Source: Bradyrhizobium niftali (GTDB lineage: Bacteria; Pseudomonadota; Alphaproteobacteria; Rhizobiales; Xanthobacteraceae). From it: DNA of 64,000 nucleotides. Positions 15,303 to 22,603 of this stretch are shown in pieces (the stretch's first letter is position 1; each line of letters starts with the position of its first letter). Under the pieces are notes generated by a model that was given only the letters and a program-made list of their open reading frames with translations, was not told the origin of the DNA and searched no databases. A program made the position numbers and the translations under genes. The stretch is from positions 558,001 through 622,000 of the forward strand of contig NZ_SPQT01000002.1 of NCBI RefSeq assembly GCF_004571025.1, written 5' to 3'.

Positions 15303-16277
15303 ATGAAACGACTTGATGTCCTTGCCCTGCTGGGCACGGCCCTGTTCGGGCTTGCCACGGCGCCGGTCGAGGCCGAGACCTATCCGAGCCGGGTGGTGAC
15401 CGTCGTGGTGCCCTATCCCGCCGGGGGATCAGTCGACGGCGTCGCGCGCCTTCTCGCGCAAAAGCTGACCGAGTCGTACGGGCAGAGTTTCATCGTCGAG
15501 AACCGCGCCGGTGGCGCCGGCGGCATCGTCGGGGCGAACTATGTCGCCAAGGCCGCACCGGATGGCTACACGCTGATGCTGACCGCGTCGATCCATGTGG
15601 TGACGCCGTTCCTGCACAAGGCCGTTCCCTACGACGTGGTCACCGACTTCACGCCGATTTCGCTGGTGGCCAGCGGACCGCTGATCGTCAGCACCAATGC
15701 GCAGACGCCCGCCAAGACTCTCAAGGACTTCTTCGACCTGGTTCGCAAGGATCCCAACAAATACACCTTCGCGACATCGAGCTTCGGCTCGGCCGGGCAC
15801 ATGGCGATCGAACTGCTCAAGCGCGATGCCGGTGTCGACACCCTGGTGGTGCCCTACAAGGGCGCAAGCCCGGCACTGACGGACCTGATGAGCGGCCAGG
15901 TGCAGTTGATCGCCGATCCGATCCTGTCCTCGCTGCCGCTGGCGAAAGCCGGAAGCATCAAGGCGCTGGCCATCACCAGCACCAAGCGCATCGACATCGC
16001 TCCGGAGATTCCGACCGTGGCCGAGTCCGGCATGAAGGGTTTCGATTTCGGCTCCTGGTACGGCCTGTGGGGCCCGAAGGGCTTGCCCGCTGACCTCGTC
16101 ACGACAATTCAAGCCGAGGTCGCCAGGATCGTGCAGCGGCCGGAGGTGAGGGAACGCTTCGCGCTTCTCGGATTCGAACCGCTCGGCTCCACGCCGGATT
16201 ATTTCGCCGCCTACATCAAGGACGAGATGGCGAAGTATCAGCAGATCATCAAGGACGCCAACATCAAGGCTGAATGA
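15303..16277 (+). CDS. TctC/Bug family periplasmic substrate-binding protein
   Basis: 324 residues. A Sec signal peptide (MKRLDVLALLGTALFGLATA) is followed by Bug-family hallmarks: YPSRVVTVVVPYPAGGSVDG, NRAGGAGGIVGANYVA and ADPILSSLPLAKAG. These proteins bind small carboxylates for tripartite tricarboxylate transporters. No tctA or tctB lies nearby, as is common for orphan Bug proteins, so the ligand is unknown. Confidence 0.92.
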   Translation: MKRLDVLALLGTALFGLATAPVEAETYPSRVVTVVVPYPAGGSVDGVARLLAQKLTESYGQSFIVENRAGGAGGIVGANYVAKAAPDGYTLMLTASIHVVTPFLHKAVPYDVVTDFTPISLVASGPLIVSTNAQTPAKTLKDFFDLVRKDPNKYTFATSSFGSAGHMAIELLKRDAGVDTLVVPYKGASPALTDLMSGQVQLIADPILSSLPLAKAGSIKALAITSTKRIDIAPEIPTVAESGMKGFDFGSWYGLWGPKGLPADLVTTIQAEVARIVQRPEVRERFALLGFEPLGSTPDYFAAYIKDEMAKYQQIIKDANIKAE

Positions 16278-16310
16278 CAGTGGCGCACGCGTGATCGGGT
16301 AAGTCTAGTG

Positions 16311-16337
16311 TTACGTTGACAGTGCACTTAATTGACG
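16311..16337 (+). repeat. Solo left end of the inverted-repeat element
   Basis: TTACGTTGACAGTGCACTTA followed by ATTGACG differs by few bases from the left terminal repeat of the full element at 14724. It sits between the Bug gene and the next, convergent gene. Confidence 0.6.
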
Positions 16338-16351
16338 CCAGCGCAGCGTCC

Positions 16352-16846
16352 CTAGCGCTTTGATCCCTCTTTGCCGAGCCGGGCCTCCTCAGCCTCGTCC
16401 ACGAGCTTCAAGGCGATGCCGTCGTAGCTAAGCTTCAGCCCGCGGCCGACGGTCCAGATCCATCCCTCTCGGGGGTCCCCGGTCGGCTGGGCGTTGAACT
16501 GGTCGGAGATCGATTTGACGGCGGCGTCTTGCGGCCCCGGATTACTCAGCACCGCATGGACGCGCCAGATGGGGTGCTTGGCGTCGACGTCGTCGCCATC
16601 GATCGTGAGCTTGGCGCCATCGACAGCGCATTCGAGGGTGTAGGACCCGCGAAGCTGGCGGCAGCGGTAGCGGCGTTGCGTGACGACCTTGTTTGCTTCG
16701 TCGAATGTCATCCCGGGGGAAAAGCCGAGGATGTCGGACTTTTTCACCAGGGACAGCGATGCAGGCTTCAAAAAGCCTGGCTGGATAGCCACGAGGGCGG
16801 CAACGGCAACGATGATCAAGCCGGCAATAACAATGGCAATTTTCAT
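16352..16846 (-). CDS. Membrane-anchored hypothetical protein
   Basis: 164 residues from the ATG at 16846 (MKIAIVIAGLIIVAVAALVA), a single N-terminal signal-anchor followed by a soluble periplasmic domain. The domain includes FSPGMTFDEANKVV (a motif seen in several uncharacterised exported proteins) and two cysteines (RCRQL, LECAV) that could form a disulfide. Function unknown. Confidence 0.72.
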   Translation of the reverse strand: MKIAIVIAGLIIVAVAALVAIQPGFLKPASLSLVKKSDILGFSPGMTFDEANKVVTQRRYRCRQLRGSYTLECAVDGAKLTIDGDDVDAKHPIWRVHAVLSNPGPQDAAVKSISDQFNAQPTGDPREGWIWTVGRGLKLSYDGIALKLVDEAEEARLGKEGSKR

Positions 16847-16960
16847 CAGCCCCTCGCGAGAAACACCCGACCATACAGTAGCCGAGGCATCCCGCCAGTC
16901 GGGCTTGGGCGTCATCGCCATGGGAGCTGTGCGGCGACAGTGCGTCGTGCTGTGCGTTCT

Positions 16961-17093
16961 TGCCCCGGACGCAGCGCAGCGCGCCTTCCGCGGTGCGCTG
17001 CAGAGCCGGGGCCTATCTATCGGCCGTGCAGTGTGTGGCTTGCTGGTGCCGGCTCTGCGCGGCAGCGTTGCACGCTGCAGCGCGTCCGGGACA
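16961..17093. repeat. GC-rich intergenic palindrome (class A)
   Basis: The outer arms TGCCCCGGACGCAGCGCA and TGCAGCGCGTCCGGGACA are near-inverted repeats; inner segments (GCTGCAGAGCCGG / CCGGCTCTGCGC) continue the pairing. The roughly 133-bp unit could form a long cruciform. I recall this type as dispersed between genes in Bradyrhizobium. Confidence 0.65.
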
Positions 17094-17106
17094 CGAGTTC
17101 ACCGTC

Positions 17107-17424
17107 CTAGGCTGCAATCCGCTGCTCGACAGGCGCGGTCAAGTACTTGAGCGCTTGTGCATGCTGCAGGTCGGGGACCGCAATCGCCGTGTGGCTGTAG
17201 CTCGCATGGGTCCGCGACCTTGCGATCGTGTCCAGGATCTCCTTGCCCTTGATGACATGAAGGCCCATGCCCTCTTCGGAAGGGAAGATTGCCAACACGA
17301 CGTCATAGGCCGCGATGACGGCTTTGAGCGCCTCGGCCTTGTCTTCGGCGACATCAACAAACACGCGAACATCGGCCGCGAGTTCACGCAGCTCGTGAAA
17401 ATCCAGCACTGTGGGATACTCCAA
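17107..17424 (-). CDS. Hypothetical protein
   Basis: 105 residues (MEYPTVLDFHELRELAADVR...), soluble, alternating beta and alpha character (VRVFVDVAEDKAEALKAVI; YDVVLAIFPSEEGMG). No known domain recognised. The start ATG has no strong ribosome-binding site. Starts just beyond the class A palindrome. Confidence 0.6.
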   Translation of the reverse strand: MEYPTVLDFHELRELAADVRVFVDVAEDKAEALKAVIAAYDVVLAIFPSEEGMGLHVIKGKEILDTIARSRTHASYSHTAIAVPDLQHAQALKYLTAPVEQRIAA

Positions 17425-17555
17425 CGCAACGATACCAAGGGGAGCTTGGATGCGTTGGGTTACTGAAGTGTCAACAACGCGGTCTGAACCACAGGTTTCA
17501 CGATGAGGTATCTTGCGACCGCCCGTGAACGCCGCGGTCGCGCGCGACAGCTACG

Positions 17556-17741
17556 TCACTTGGCGTAGCCCTGGGAACGGAGCCACGCGATCTTGCGATC
17601 GCCGTTGATCCAGTCGTCGGCATCCGCCTTGCTGGTGAATCCGGTGATTTCGCGCTGTTCGTGGTCGGGGTAGTCCGCCAGGATCTTCCAGTCGCCATCG
17701 GCGATCCGGACCGCTCTAAACGTCACTTTTGTTTTGGCCAT
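17556..17741 (-). CDS. Small conserved hypothetical protein
   Basis: 61 residues (MAKTKVTFRAVRIADGDWKI...). A compact alpha/beta sequence with several aromatic and charged residues (ITGFTSKADADDWINGDRK). The ATG at 17741 is preferred over an upstream one because the extension has unlike composition. No function assigned. Confidence 0.62.
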   Translation of the reverse strand: MAKTKVTFRAVRIADGDWKILADYPDHEQREITGFTSKADADDWINGDRKIAWLRSQGYAK

Positions 17742-17821
17742 GGCGGCACTATGCAGCAAATGCTCTCGAAAGAGAACCCGCCTTGGGATCACTCATCTTT
17801 CCGCGTCTCAGGGAGCAGGCA

Positions 17822-17995
17822 ATGCTGCTGTTCATCGGCCCGCTGCTGTTCGTCTTGCTGTTCTATGCCGCCGCCGGGGCAAGGCAGGCAGGCCTCTCCG
17901 GTACCAGGGTCGTGCTCATTGTCGTCGTCGGCTCGGCCGGCATTGTTGTCCTGGTGTTCGGAATCCTGGCCTGGGGCTTCCGCGACTTCGGGTGA
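17822..17995 (+). CDS. Small two-helix membrane protein
   Basis: 57 residues with GGGAG ahead of the ATG at 17822. Two hydrophobic segments (MLLFIGPLLFVLLFYAAAG; VVLIVVVGSAGIVVLVFGIL). No family recognised. Divergent from the gene at 17556-17741. Confidence 0.58.
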   Translation: MLLFIGPLLFVLLFYAAAGARQAGLSGTRVVLIVVVGSAGIVVLVFGILAWGFRDFG

Positions 17996-18185
17996 TACGG
18001 GCATCGATGCTGCCTCGCGGCGAACCGGCAGAACCCTCTACGGTTATTGCTGAATTCGAATCGTCGCGTGTCGACACAGGCGCTGTTATCCCGCCGAAAG
18101 AGGCGGAACTCACGTCAAACTGCGGCTTGCGTTTTCGGCCCCGATGGGTTCTAAGCCCGGTGACTTCCTGACCGCTGGCATGAAC

Positions 18186-18209
18186 ACAAAGCGCGCTGCG
18201 CGGCTTTGT
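18186..18209 (+). other. Hairpin in the region upstream of the HU gene
   Basis: ACAAAGCGCG and CGCGGCTTTGT flank CTG and can pair with a single bulge. There is no T-tract, so it is more likely a 5' UTR structure or cruciform than a terminator. Confidence 0.35.
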
Positions 18210-18269
18210 CGCGTGCCCGGCACGGTACCCTCAAAGCGCGCGCGCACCCAATTCAGAAGGACGTTTGAC

Positions 18270-18566
18270 ATGGCGAAGATGACCAAGACTCAATTGATCG
18301 ATGCGATTGCCGAGGGCACGCAGCTTGCGAAGAACGACGTGAAGTCGGTCATCGAGTACATGGCGACGGTCGGCTACAAGGAGCTCAACGAGTCCGGCGA
18401 GTTCGTCATTCCCGGTTTCGTGAAGATGTCGGTCGTGAACAAGCCGGCGACCGAAGCCCGCATGGGCGTCAATCCCTTCACCAAGGAGCCGATGCAGTTT
18501 GCGGCGAAGCCCGCCAGCAAGTCGGTGAAGGCCTCGCCGCTGAAGGTCGCCAAGGACGCTGTCTGA
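18270..18566 (+). CDS. HU/IHF-family DNA-binding protein
   Basis: 98 residues starting MAKMTKTQLIDAIAEGTQLA, with AGAAGG upstream. Helical N-terminus, then a beta-arm region (FVIPGFVKMSVVNKPATEAR and GVNPFTKEPM) as in HU-like nucleoid proteins, with a Lys/Ala-rich tail. The arm lacks the typical RNPxTGE and reads RMGVNPFTKEP, a common alphaproteobacterial variant. Followed by three terminator-like hairpins. Confidence 0.9.
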   Translation: MAKMTKTQLIDAIAEGTQLAKNDVKSVIEYMATVGYKELNESGEFVIPGFVKMSVVNKPATEARMGVNPFTKEPMQFAAKPASKSVKASPLKVAKDAV

Positions 18567-18596
18567 TCCGGCCATCGCGCACCGCTTCTGCGCCCA

Positions 18597-18640
18597 GAGC
18601 CCCGTTCCGATGACGTCGGAGCGGGGCTCTTTGTTTTTGT
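18597..18640 (+). terminator. Intrinsic terminator of the HU gene
   Basis: AGAGCCCCG and CGGGGCTCT form a long stem (with an inner CCGA/TCGG pairing) followed by TTGTTTTTGT. A strong rho-independent terminator about 30 bp after the HU stop. Confidence 0.85.
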
Positions 18641-18695
18641 CTCTTGGTTTTTTCTCTTTGTGTTTTCTTGGGCGGCGCGACGTCCGCAAAAGCGA

Positions 18696-18724
18696 AAACC
18701 CCGCCTGGGGGAAGCGGGGCTTTC
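18696..18724. terminator. Second terminator-like hairpin after HU
   Basis: AACCCCGC / GCGGGGCTT around a CTGGGGGAA loop, with T-rich sequence following on the plus strand and A-rich sequence preceding it, so it could work on either strand. Confidence 0.55.
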
Positions 18725-18810
18725 TGATGGGGGTGAAGCCTGGGGGAAGCTTCAGGAATGAGACGCGCGAGCCTTGCAAAAGGTTCAGCCTCCGAAGACG
18801 AGATAGAGAA

Positions 18811-18840
18811 AAACCCCGCGCTTTCGCGCGGGGCTTTCCA
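18811..18840. terminator. Third terminator-like hairpin after HU
   Basis: AAACCCCGCGC and GCGCGGGGCTTT form a perfect stem around TTTC, with A residues on one side and T residues on the other, consistent with a bidirectional terminator. Confidence 0.65.
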
Positions 18841-18917
18841 AACTGACGGCGATGGGATTTCAGCGCCTGGCCGTCAGCCGTAGTCCAAACCTAGGGTTGA
18901 AAATCCAAAAAGCAACA

Positions 18918-18985
18918 GCGCCGCGGTGACGGAGTATCTTCGTCAGGCGGCGCTGCCGTATGACTGGGCGCTGAAATCCCCAGCC
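18918..18985 (-). ncRNA. Structured repeat element, copy 1 (putative small RNA or cruciform)
   Basis: On the minus strand, GGGGATTTCAGCGCCCA (18965-18981) is followed after 11 nt by a 36-nt two-tier hairpin: outer stem GCGCCGC/GCGGCGC and inner stem TGACG/CGTCA around an AAGATACTC loop. A T-rich run (CTTTTT) comes about 10 nt later. Copy 2 at 25766-25831 has the same spacing and loop frame but different, still-paired stem bases. The covariation supports a conserved structure; an RNA role is inference. Confidence 0.45.
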
Positions 18986-19130
18986 TTGATGGGTCTTTGC
19001 CGCGCCCAAAAGGTTCAAGACGATGTGCGTGGAAATCGCGCGCGAGGGGCTGGACATTTTGTTCTCATTTTGTTCCTATGGGCCATCATCTTTTGGAATC
19101 GCTCTTTTGGAATTTCTTGGGAGGTGACTC

Positions 19131-19268
19131 ATGACCGTCGAAAAACAGCGCGAAGTGATCAGGCTCTGGAACCAGCTCAGGAAGGTCGAGGGCCCGGCGG
19201 CAGAAGAGCTGCGCATCCAGATCCTCGAATGCTTCTCCGAGAAGAGCAAAGAGAAGCGCGCGGCTTGA
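19131..19268 (+). CDS. Small hypothetical protein (45 residues)
   Basis: GGGAGG lies six bases before the ATG. The product (MTVEKQREVIRLWNQLRKVE, then an acidic/basic helix ending KSKEKRAA) is predicted to be entirely alpha-helical and soluble. Strong ribosome-binding site and codon use support it; no family recognised. Confidence 0.6.
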   Translation: MTVEKQREVIRLWNQLRKVEGPAAEELRIQILECFSEKSKEKRAA

Positions 19269-19410
19269 TGAGAGCGCGGCCCGACATCAGCCGCGATGGA
19301 GCACGAGGTCGTCACCGCGTTTGCGGTGGTCGCGAAATTTCGCCGCCCAGGATTTCGCCGACGAAGATTTCTGCCGGCGAAGACGTGGCGGCACGCCGCT
19401 TCATCGATCG

Positions 19411-19756
19411 TTAGGAATCGCTCCGCGCTGATTTTCTCGACTCCGATTCGTTCTTCGAGAACGAAATGGAGTCGGATGCAGAACAAGTTGCGCTCCTCGA
19501 CGTCGACCCGAACGCGCGTGTCAGAACGAGACAGCGTGAGGTGTCGCACCGTGCCGCTCTCGTCTCCCGCGCAGGACATTCGCGACGGGAGAGCGACATG
19601 GATGCGTGCCGGTTGATCGAGAGGTTCGCCGAGATCGCAGCAGTGTTCTGGCCTGACAGGCACGCAAGGTCATACGCAAGGCCGCGCAGCGGCAAGCCAT
19701 CGGTGCGCTCGATTTCGGTGAGGCGACATGACGGGAATATCCACACCGCTTGTTAA
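19411..19756 (+). pseudogene. Duplicated small ORF region, unit 1
   Basis: A 58-bp block at 19411-19468 recurs at 19753-19810, 342 bp downstream and in the same reading frame. It encodes LRADFLDSDSFFENEM in the plus frame, directly after an in-frame TAG. From the internal ATG at 19466 the frame is open to the TAA at 19754. Most differences between the blocks are third-position, but third positions of one antisense frame coincide, so the coding strand is not certain. Function unknown; possibly a decayed gene. Confidence 0.35.
19447..19465 (+). other. Hairpin abutting an ATG, copy 1
   Basis: TTCGTTCT and AGAACGAA form a perfect 8-bp stem around TCG, ending exactly one base before the ATG at 19466. 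The same stem with loop TTG recurs at 19789-19807 before the ATG at 19808. If transcribed, it would sequester the initiation region. Confidence 0.4.
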
Positions 19757-19995
19757 GAGTTGCTTCGCGCCGATTTCTTCGATTCCGATTCGTTCTTTGA
19801 GAACGAAATGCAGGCGAAGCTGGAACAAAGCCGGTCGGTGGATGGCGGGCCGGCCTTGGCGTTCGAAGGCCTTGGCGTTCGCAGGCCTTGGCGTTCGCGC
19901 AACGGCTGAAGCGGCTCGCCGAGGTTCAAAAGGCGCTGCGCCAACTCCTAACGAAAGCTTGCGCGGGAAGCGATAACCCTATTCGGTTAGGTTAA
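19757..19995 (+). pseudogene. Duplicated small ORF region, unit 2, frameshifted by a 16-bp triplication
   Basis: The frame starts LLRADFFDSDSFFENEMQAK and is interrupted at 19852-19899 by three copies of a 16-bp unit (GGCCTTGGCGTTCG plus two variable bases). Two extra units (32 bp) shift the frame. Collapsing them to one restores a reading frame continuing ALAFAQRLKRLAEVQKALRQ and ending at the TAA at 19993. The helix-like restored tail argues that this was a plus-strand gene. Confidence 0.4.
19852..19899 (+). repeat. 16-bp tandem triplication
   Basis: Units at 19852-19867, 19868-19883 and from 19884, each GGCCTTGGCGTTCG followed by AA, CA or CG. The copy number changes the downstream reading frame (16 is not a multiple of 3). 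Confidence 0.85.
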
Positions 19996-20080
19996 AAGCT
20001 CAATCGCGTTGCGCTTGCCGCGCGTTGGAGTAGGTGTCTGGCAAGGACAAGAAGCGACTTTGCCAAGAAGCCATTTTGCC

Positions 20081-20278
20081 ATGACACCATTTTCAGAGCC
20101 GTCCTTTTATCAAGGCGACCGGCACACCTACCGGCGCGTTGCCATCGTCGGCACGCTGTTCTGCCTCGCATTCGTGGTGATCAGTTTTTCGCTGCGGCCG
20201 CAGCTCGAGGACACGCGCGTCGCGGTCAAGGCCGACCGGCTGGTGCGCACGGCAGGCCAGGCGCCGCACACCAATTAG
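20081..20278 (+). CDS. Small single-pass membrane protein
   Basis: 65 residues from the ATG at 20081 (MTPFSEPSFYQGDRHTYRRV), one transmembrane helix (VAIVGTLFCLAFVVISFSL) and a polar C-terminal tail with two KADRL/VRT-like charged stretches. Convergent, with a four-base overlap, to the next gene. No family recognised. Confidence 0.6.
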   Translation: MTPFSEPSFYQGDRHTYRRVAIVGTLFCLAFVVISFSLRPQLEDTRVAVKADRLVRTAGQAPHTN

Positions 20279-20400
20279 CGCTCGTCACCGTAGATCCGGT
20301 CGTCGGCGCTCGCGCGCGGGCACGCAGTTCCGCGGCTCGCGAGCGCGACGAAGCCGGCATAGCCGGACAGGTTGAGCAAGACTTCAAGCCACACGGGCAT
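20275..20400 (-). CDS. Possible small membrane-associated protein
   Basis: 41 residues from the ATG at 20400 (MPVWLEVLLNLSGYAGFVAL...), with GAGG upstream at moderate spacing. One hydrophobic segment and a polar tail (CPRASADDRIYGDER). Could instead start further upstream. Weak evidence. Confidence 0.4.
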   Translation of the reverse strand: MPVWLEVLLNLSGYAGFVALASRGTACPRASADDRIYGDER

Positions 20401-20502
20401 GTCGGACCTCACTTGCGTGAAGACAACCTCAACTTGCGTACGCGGCGCTTTGTTCCGGCTCGCGGAAAAGAGATCCGTCAAAAAGCTGAAAGGGAGTCCG
20501 CC

Positions 20503-20733
20503 CTAGAGCCGGGAGGAGGGGTCGAGCCGGCGGCCGAGGGTTGCGACGGACTCGGAGGAGGGCTGTTCCCTGAGGAACACGGCGATGGCCCGCGCCAGTT
20601 CGCCGTCGCTCATCGGCGTCGGCGGCGGGCGCAGCGTGCCGACACCGAAATTGCGGACGATCTCGTCGTAATGCTGATCGCCGGATCTGGGAACAAGCCT
20701 GCGGATACGAGCCAGCAAAGCGGATATCGGCAA
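20503..20733 (-). CDS. Small hypothetical protein with TTG start
   Basis: 76 residues. AGGAGG lies five bases before the TTG at 20733, a textbook ribosome-binding site. The product begins LPISALLARIRRLVPRSGDQ, continues through GELARAIAVFLREQP and is soluble and helical. In-frame sequence upstream of the TTG holds the terminator hairpin at 20802 and is not coding. No family recognised. Confidence 0.6.
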   Translation of the reverse strand: MPISALLARIRRLVPRSGDQHYDEIVRNFGVGTLRPPPTPMSDGELARAIAVFLREQPSSESVATLGRRLDPSSRL

Positions 20734-20801
20734 TCTTTCCTCCTCGGCGCTCCGCCCGTTGCAGGTGTTGTCCCTGCTGCCATTTGCTCCCGTGGAACTA
20801 A

Positions 20802-20841
20802 AAACCCCGCCAGCATCGCGGAGGATACTGACGGGGCTTTC
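20802..20841. terminator. Bidirectional terminator-like hairpin
   Basis: CCCCGCCAGCAT and a matching AT.CTGACGGGG arm enclose about 10 nt, with AAAAA on the left and CTTTC on the right; on the minus strand it ends GGGGTTTTTAG. It lies just upstream of the AGGAGG-TTG gene, so read-through of it could matter for that gene. Confidence 0.6.
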
Positions 20842-21009
20842 GTGCTGGCCTTCACCGGATAGCGGAGGCTTCGCACTTGCAGGTCCAACCGACATGCGGC
20901 GATTTCGTTCCGCCCGCATCGACATTTTTTTGACAGGCTTCGGTTCCGCGCCGCGCGCAACCATCAAACAGCCTCCGCGTTGTCTCCCCTGGACGCGAAG
21001 GAGGAGCTC

Positions 21010-21294
21010 ATGAAGAAGACACTGGCAGTTCTGGCCACCGTCGCAGCCGTCGGCGTGACCGCGGTGGCGGCGCCTGCGCCTGCCGAGGCGCGCGGTCGCG
21101 GCATCGGTCCGGGCCTCGCATTCGGTCTAGCCGCCGGCGCGATCACCGCGGGCGCGATCGCTGCGTCCCACCCCTACGGCTATTACGGTCCGGGCTACGG
21201 CTATTATGACGGCCCGGCCTACTACGGTCCTGGCCCGTACGCCTATTATGGCGACGGACCGTATTATCGCCGCCACTATTACCGTCACTGGTAA
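21010..21294 (+). CDS. Exported Gly/Tyr-rich protein
   Basis: 94 residues from the ATG at 21010 with GGAGCT upstream. Signal peptide KKTLAVLATVAAVGVTAVAA cut near APAPAEA. A glycine-zipper-like middle (GLAFGLAAGAITAGAIAAS) is followed by YGYYGPG-type repeats and an Arg/His/Tyr end (YYRRHYYRHW). Resembles small surface or cell-wall-associated exported proteins common in rhizobia; exact role unknown. Confidence 0.75.
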   Translation: MKKTLAVLATVAAVGVTAVAAPAPAEARGRGIGPGLAFGLAAGAITAGAIAASHPYGYYGPGYGYYDGPAYYGPGPYAYYGDGPYYRRHYYRHW

Positions 21295-21307
21295 CGGTGG
21301 GCTAAGT

Positions 21308-21338
21308 GAAAAGCCCGGAGCGATGCTCCGGGCTTTTT
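21308..21338 (+). terminator. Intrinsic terminator of the Gly/Tyr-rich protein gene
   Basis: AAGCCCGGAG and CTCCGGGCTT form a perfect stem around a CGATG loop, followed by TTTTTT, 13 bp after the stop codon. Confidence 0.92.
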
Positions 21339-21362
21339 TCATGCGTGGCGATCAGGCGAGCG

Positions 21363-21527
21363 CTACGGCCAGAGCGAGGGCCGCTCGACCTTGCGGGCGT
21401 TCTCGAGCGTCGAGACGAAATACTCTTCCCGCTCGCGCTTGAATTTCTCCTGGGTGGCACGGAAGGCGGCGACACGGGCGGCGATCTCTTCGCGTTCACG
21501 GATCTTGCGTTGTTCGTCTTCGGTCAT
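21363..21527 (-). CDS. Small charged coiled-coil-like protein
   Basis: 54 residues from the ATG at 21527 (MTEDEQRKIREREEIAARVA), rich in Glu, Arg and Lys and predicted helical throughout until a PSLWP tail. GAGGGG six bases upstream decides this ATG over one six bases earlier. No family recognised. Confidence 0.65.
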   Translation of the reverse strand: MTEDEQRKIREREEIAARVAAFRATQEKFKREREEYFVSTLENARKVERPSLWP

Positions 21528-21556
21528 GTCCATCCCCTCTGTTCACACTTGGACGA

Positions 21557-21611
21557 TGTTACTTGGGTTGCGTTTATTGGGTTGCGTTTATTGGGCTGTG
21601 CCTACTGGGCT
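21557..21611. repeat. Short 14-bp tandem repeat
   Basis: About 3.5 diverging copies of TTGGGTTGCGTTTA; later copies drift to TTGGGCTGTGCCTA. Lies in the 310-bp gap between the small coiled-coil gene and the sirtuin. Nothing else recognisable is in that gap. Confidence 0.8.
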
Positions 21612-21838
21612 GTGTTGACGTGAGTCCTCAAGCGCTGCCGCCGCACCGGGCCTTGAGTCGTATCAATACATGCATTGGCGCTTCTGATTGGGGCGTCAAT
21701 GGGGAGGAGGCATTGCAGGATTGTGATATGCGAAGGTCGGAAAAAATTGCCGAGTGCATTGCGTTCGCAGTTGATAACAGCGTCAACAATCTTGCCGCTT
21801 GCGCATCTTGCAGCTAGCGCAGGACCAAAGCGGGAGGC

Positions 21839-22603
21839 GTGCGATTGATTGCATCGGATCTTCGCAGCGGCGTCGAGCGTCTCGGCGACATGATCGCCGA
21901 GGCGAAGACCATCGTACCGTTCACCGGTGCCGGCATCTCGACCGAATGCGGCATCCCCGACTTCCGCTCGCCGGGCGGAATTTGGACGCGCTATCGTCCG
22001 ATAGAGTTCGGCGAGTTCGTCGCGAGCCAGGACGCGCGCGACGAATCCTGGCGCCGACGCTTCGCGATGGAGGAGATCTTTGCGGCGGCACGGCCCGGCC
22101 GCGGCCATCGCGCGCTCGCTTCGCTCTACCGTGCCGGCAAGATCCCCGCGGTCATCACCCAGAACATCGACAATCTGCACCAGGCCTCGGGCTTCGCCGC
22201 CGAGCACGTGATTGAACTTCACGGAAATACTACTTATGCGCGATGTATCGGATGCGGGCAGGCCTATCAGCTCGACTGGGTGAAGCGCCGTTTCATCGAG
22301 GACGGCGCCCCCAACTGCACCGTGTGCGACGAGCCGGTGAAGACCGCCACGATCTCGTTCGGCCAGATGATGCCGGAGGAGGAGATGCAGCGCGCAACCG
22401 CGCTGTCGCGCGCCTGCGACCTCTTCATCGCGATCGGTTCCTCGCTCGTGGTGTGGCCGGCGGCGGGCTTTCCGATGATGGCGAAGAACGCAGGTGCACG
22501 TTTGGTGATCATCAATCGCGAGCCGACCGAGCAGGACGACATCGCCGACCTCGTCATCCGCCACGACATCGGCGAAACGCTCGGACCCTTTGTCGGCAAT
22601 TGA
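21839..22603 (+). CDS. NAD-dependent protein deacylase, Sir2 family
   Basis: Removes acyl groups from protein lysines using NAD. Sir2 motifs: FTGAGIST, TQNIDNLHQ, catalytic His128 in LHGNTTY, zinc cysteines C136-x2-C139 and C160-x2-C163, then SFGQMMPEEEM and GSSLVVWPAAG. 254 residues from GTG; the GGGAGG site fits better with a TTG two codons later (21845). Cytoplasmic. Target proteins cannot be inferred. Confidence 0.94.
   Translation: MRLIASDLRSGVERLGDMIAEAKTIVPFTGAGISTECGIPDFRSPGGIWTRYRPIEFGEFVASQDARDESWRRRFAMEEIFAAARPGRGHRALASLYRAGKIPAVITQNIDNLHQASGFAAEHVIELHGNTTYARCIGCGQAYQLDWVKRRFIEDGAPNCTVCDEPVKTATISFGQMMPEEEMQRATALSRACDLFIAIGSSLVVWPAAGFPMMAKNAGARLVIINREPTEQDDIADLVIRHDIGETLGPFVGN

Noticed and set aside
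18144..18269. N-terminal extension of the HU protein
   Set aside because: The extension contains the hairpin at 18186 and a run of basic residues unlike HU; the ATG at 18270 gives the usual HU length and has AGAAGG upstream.
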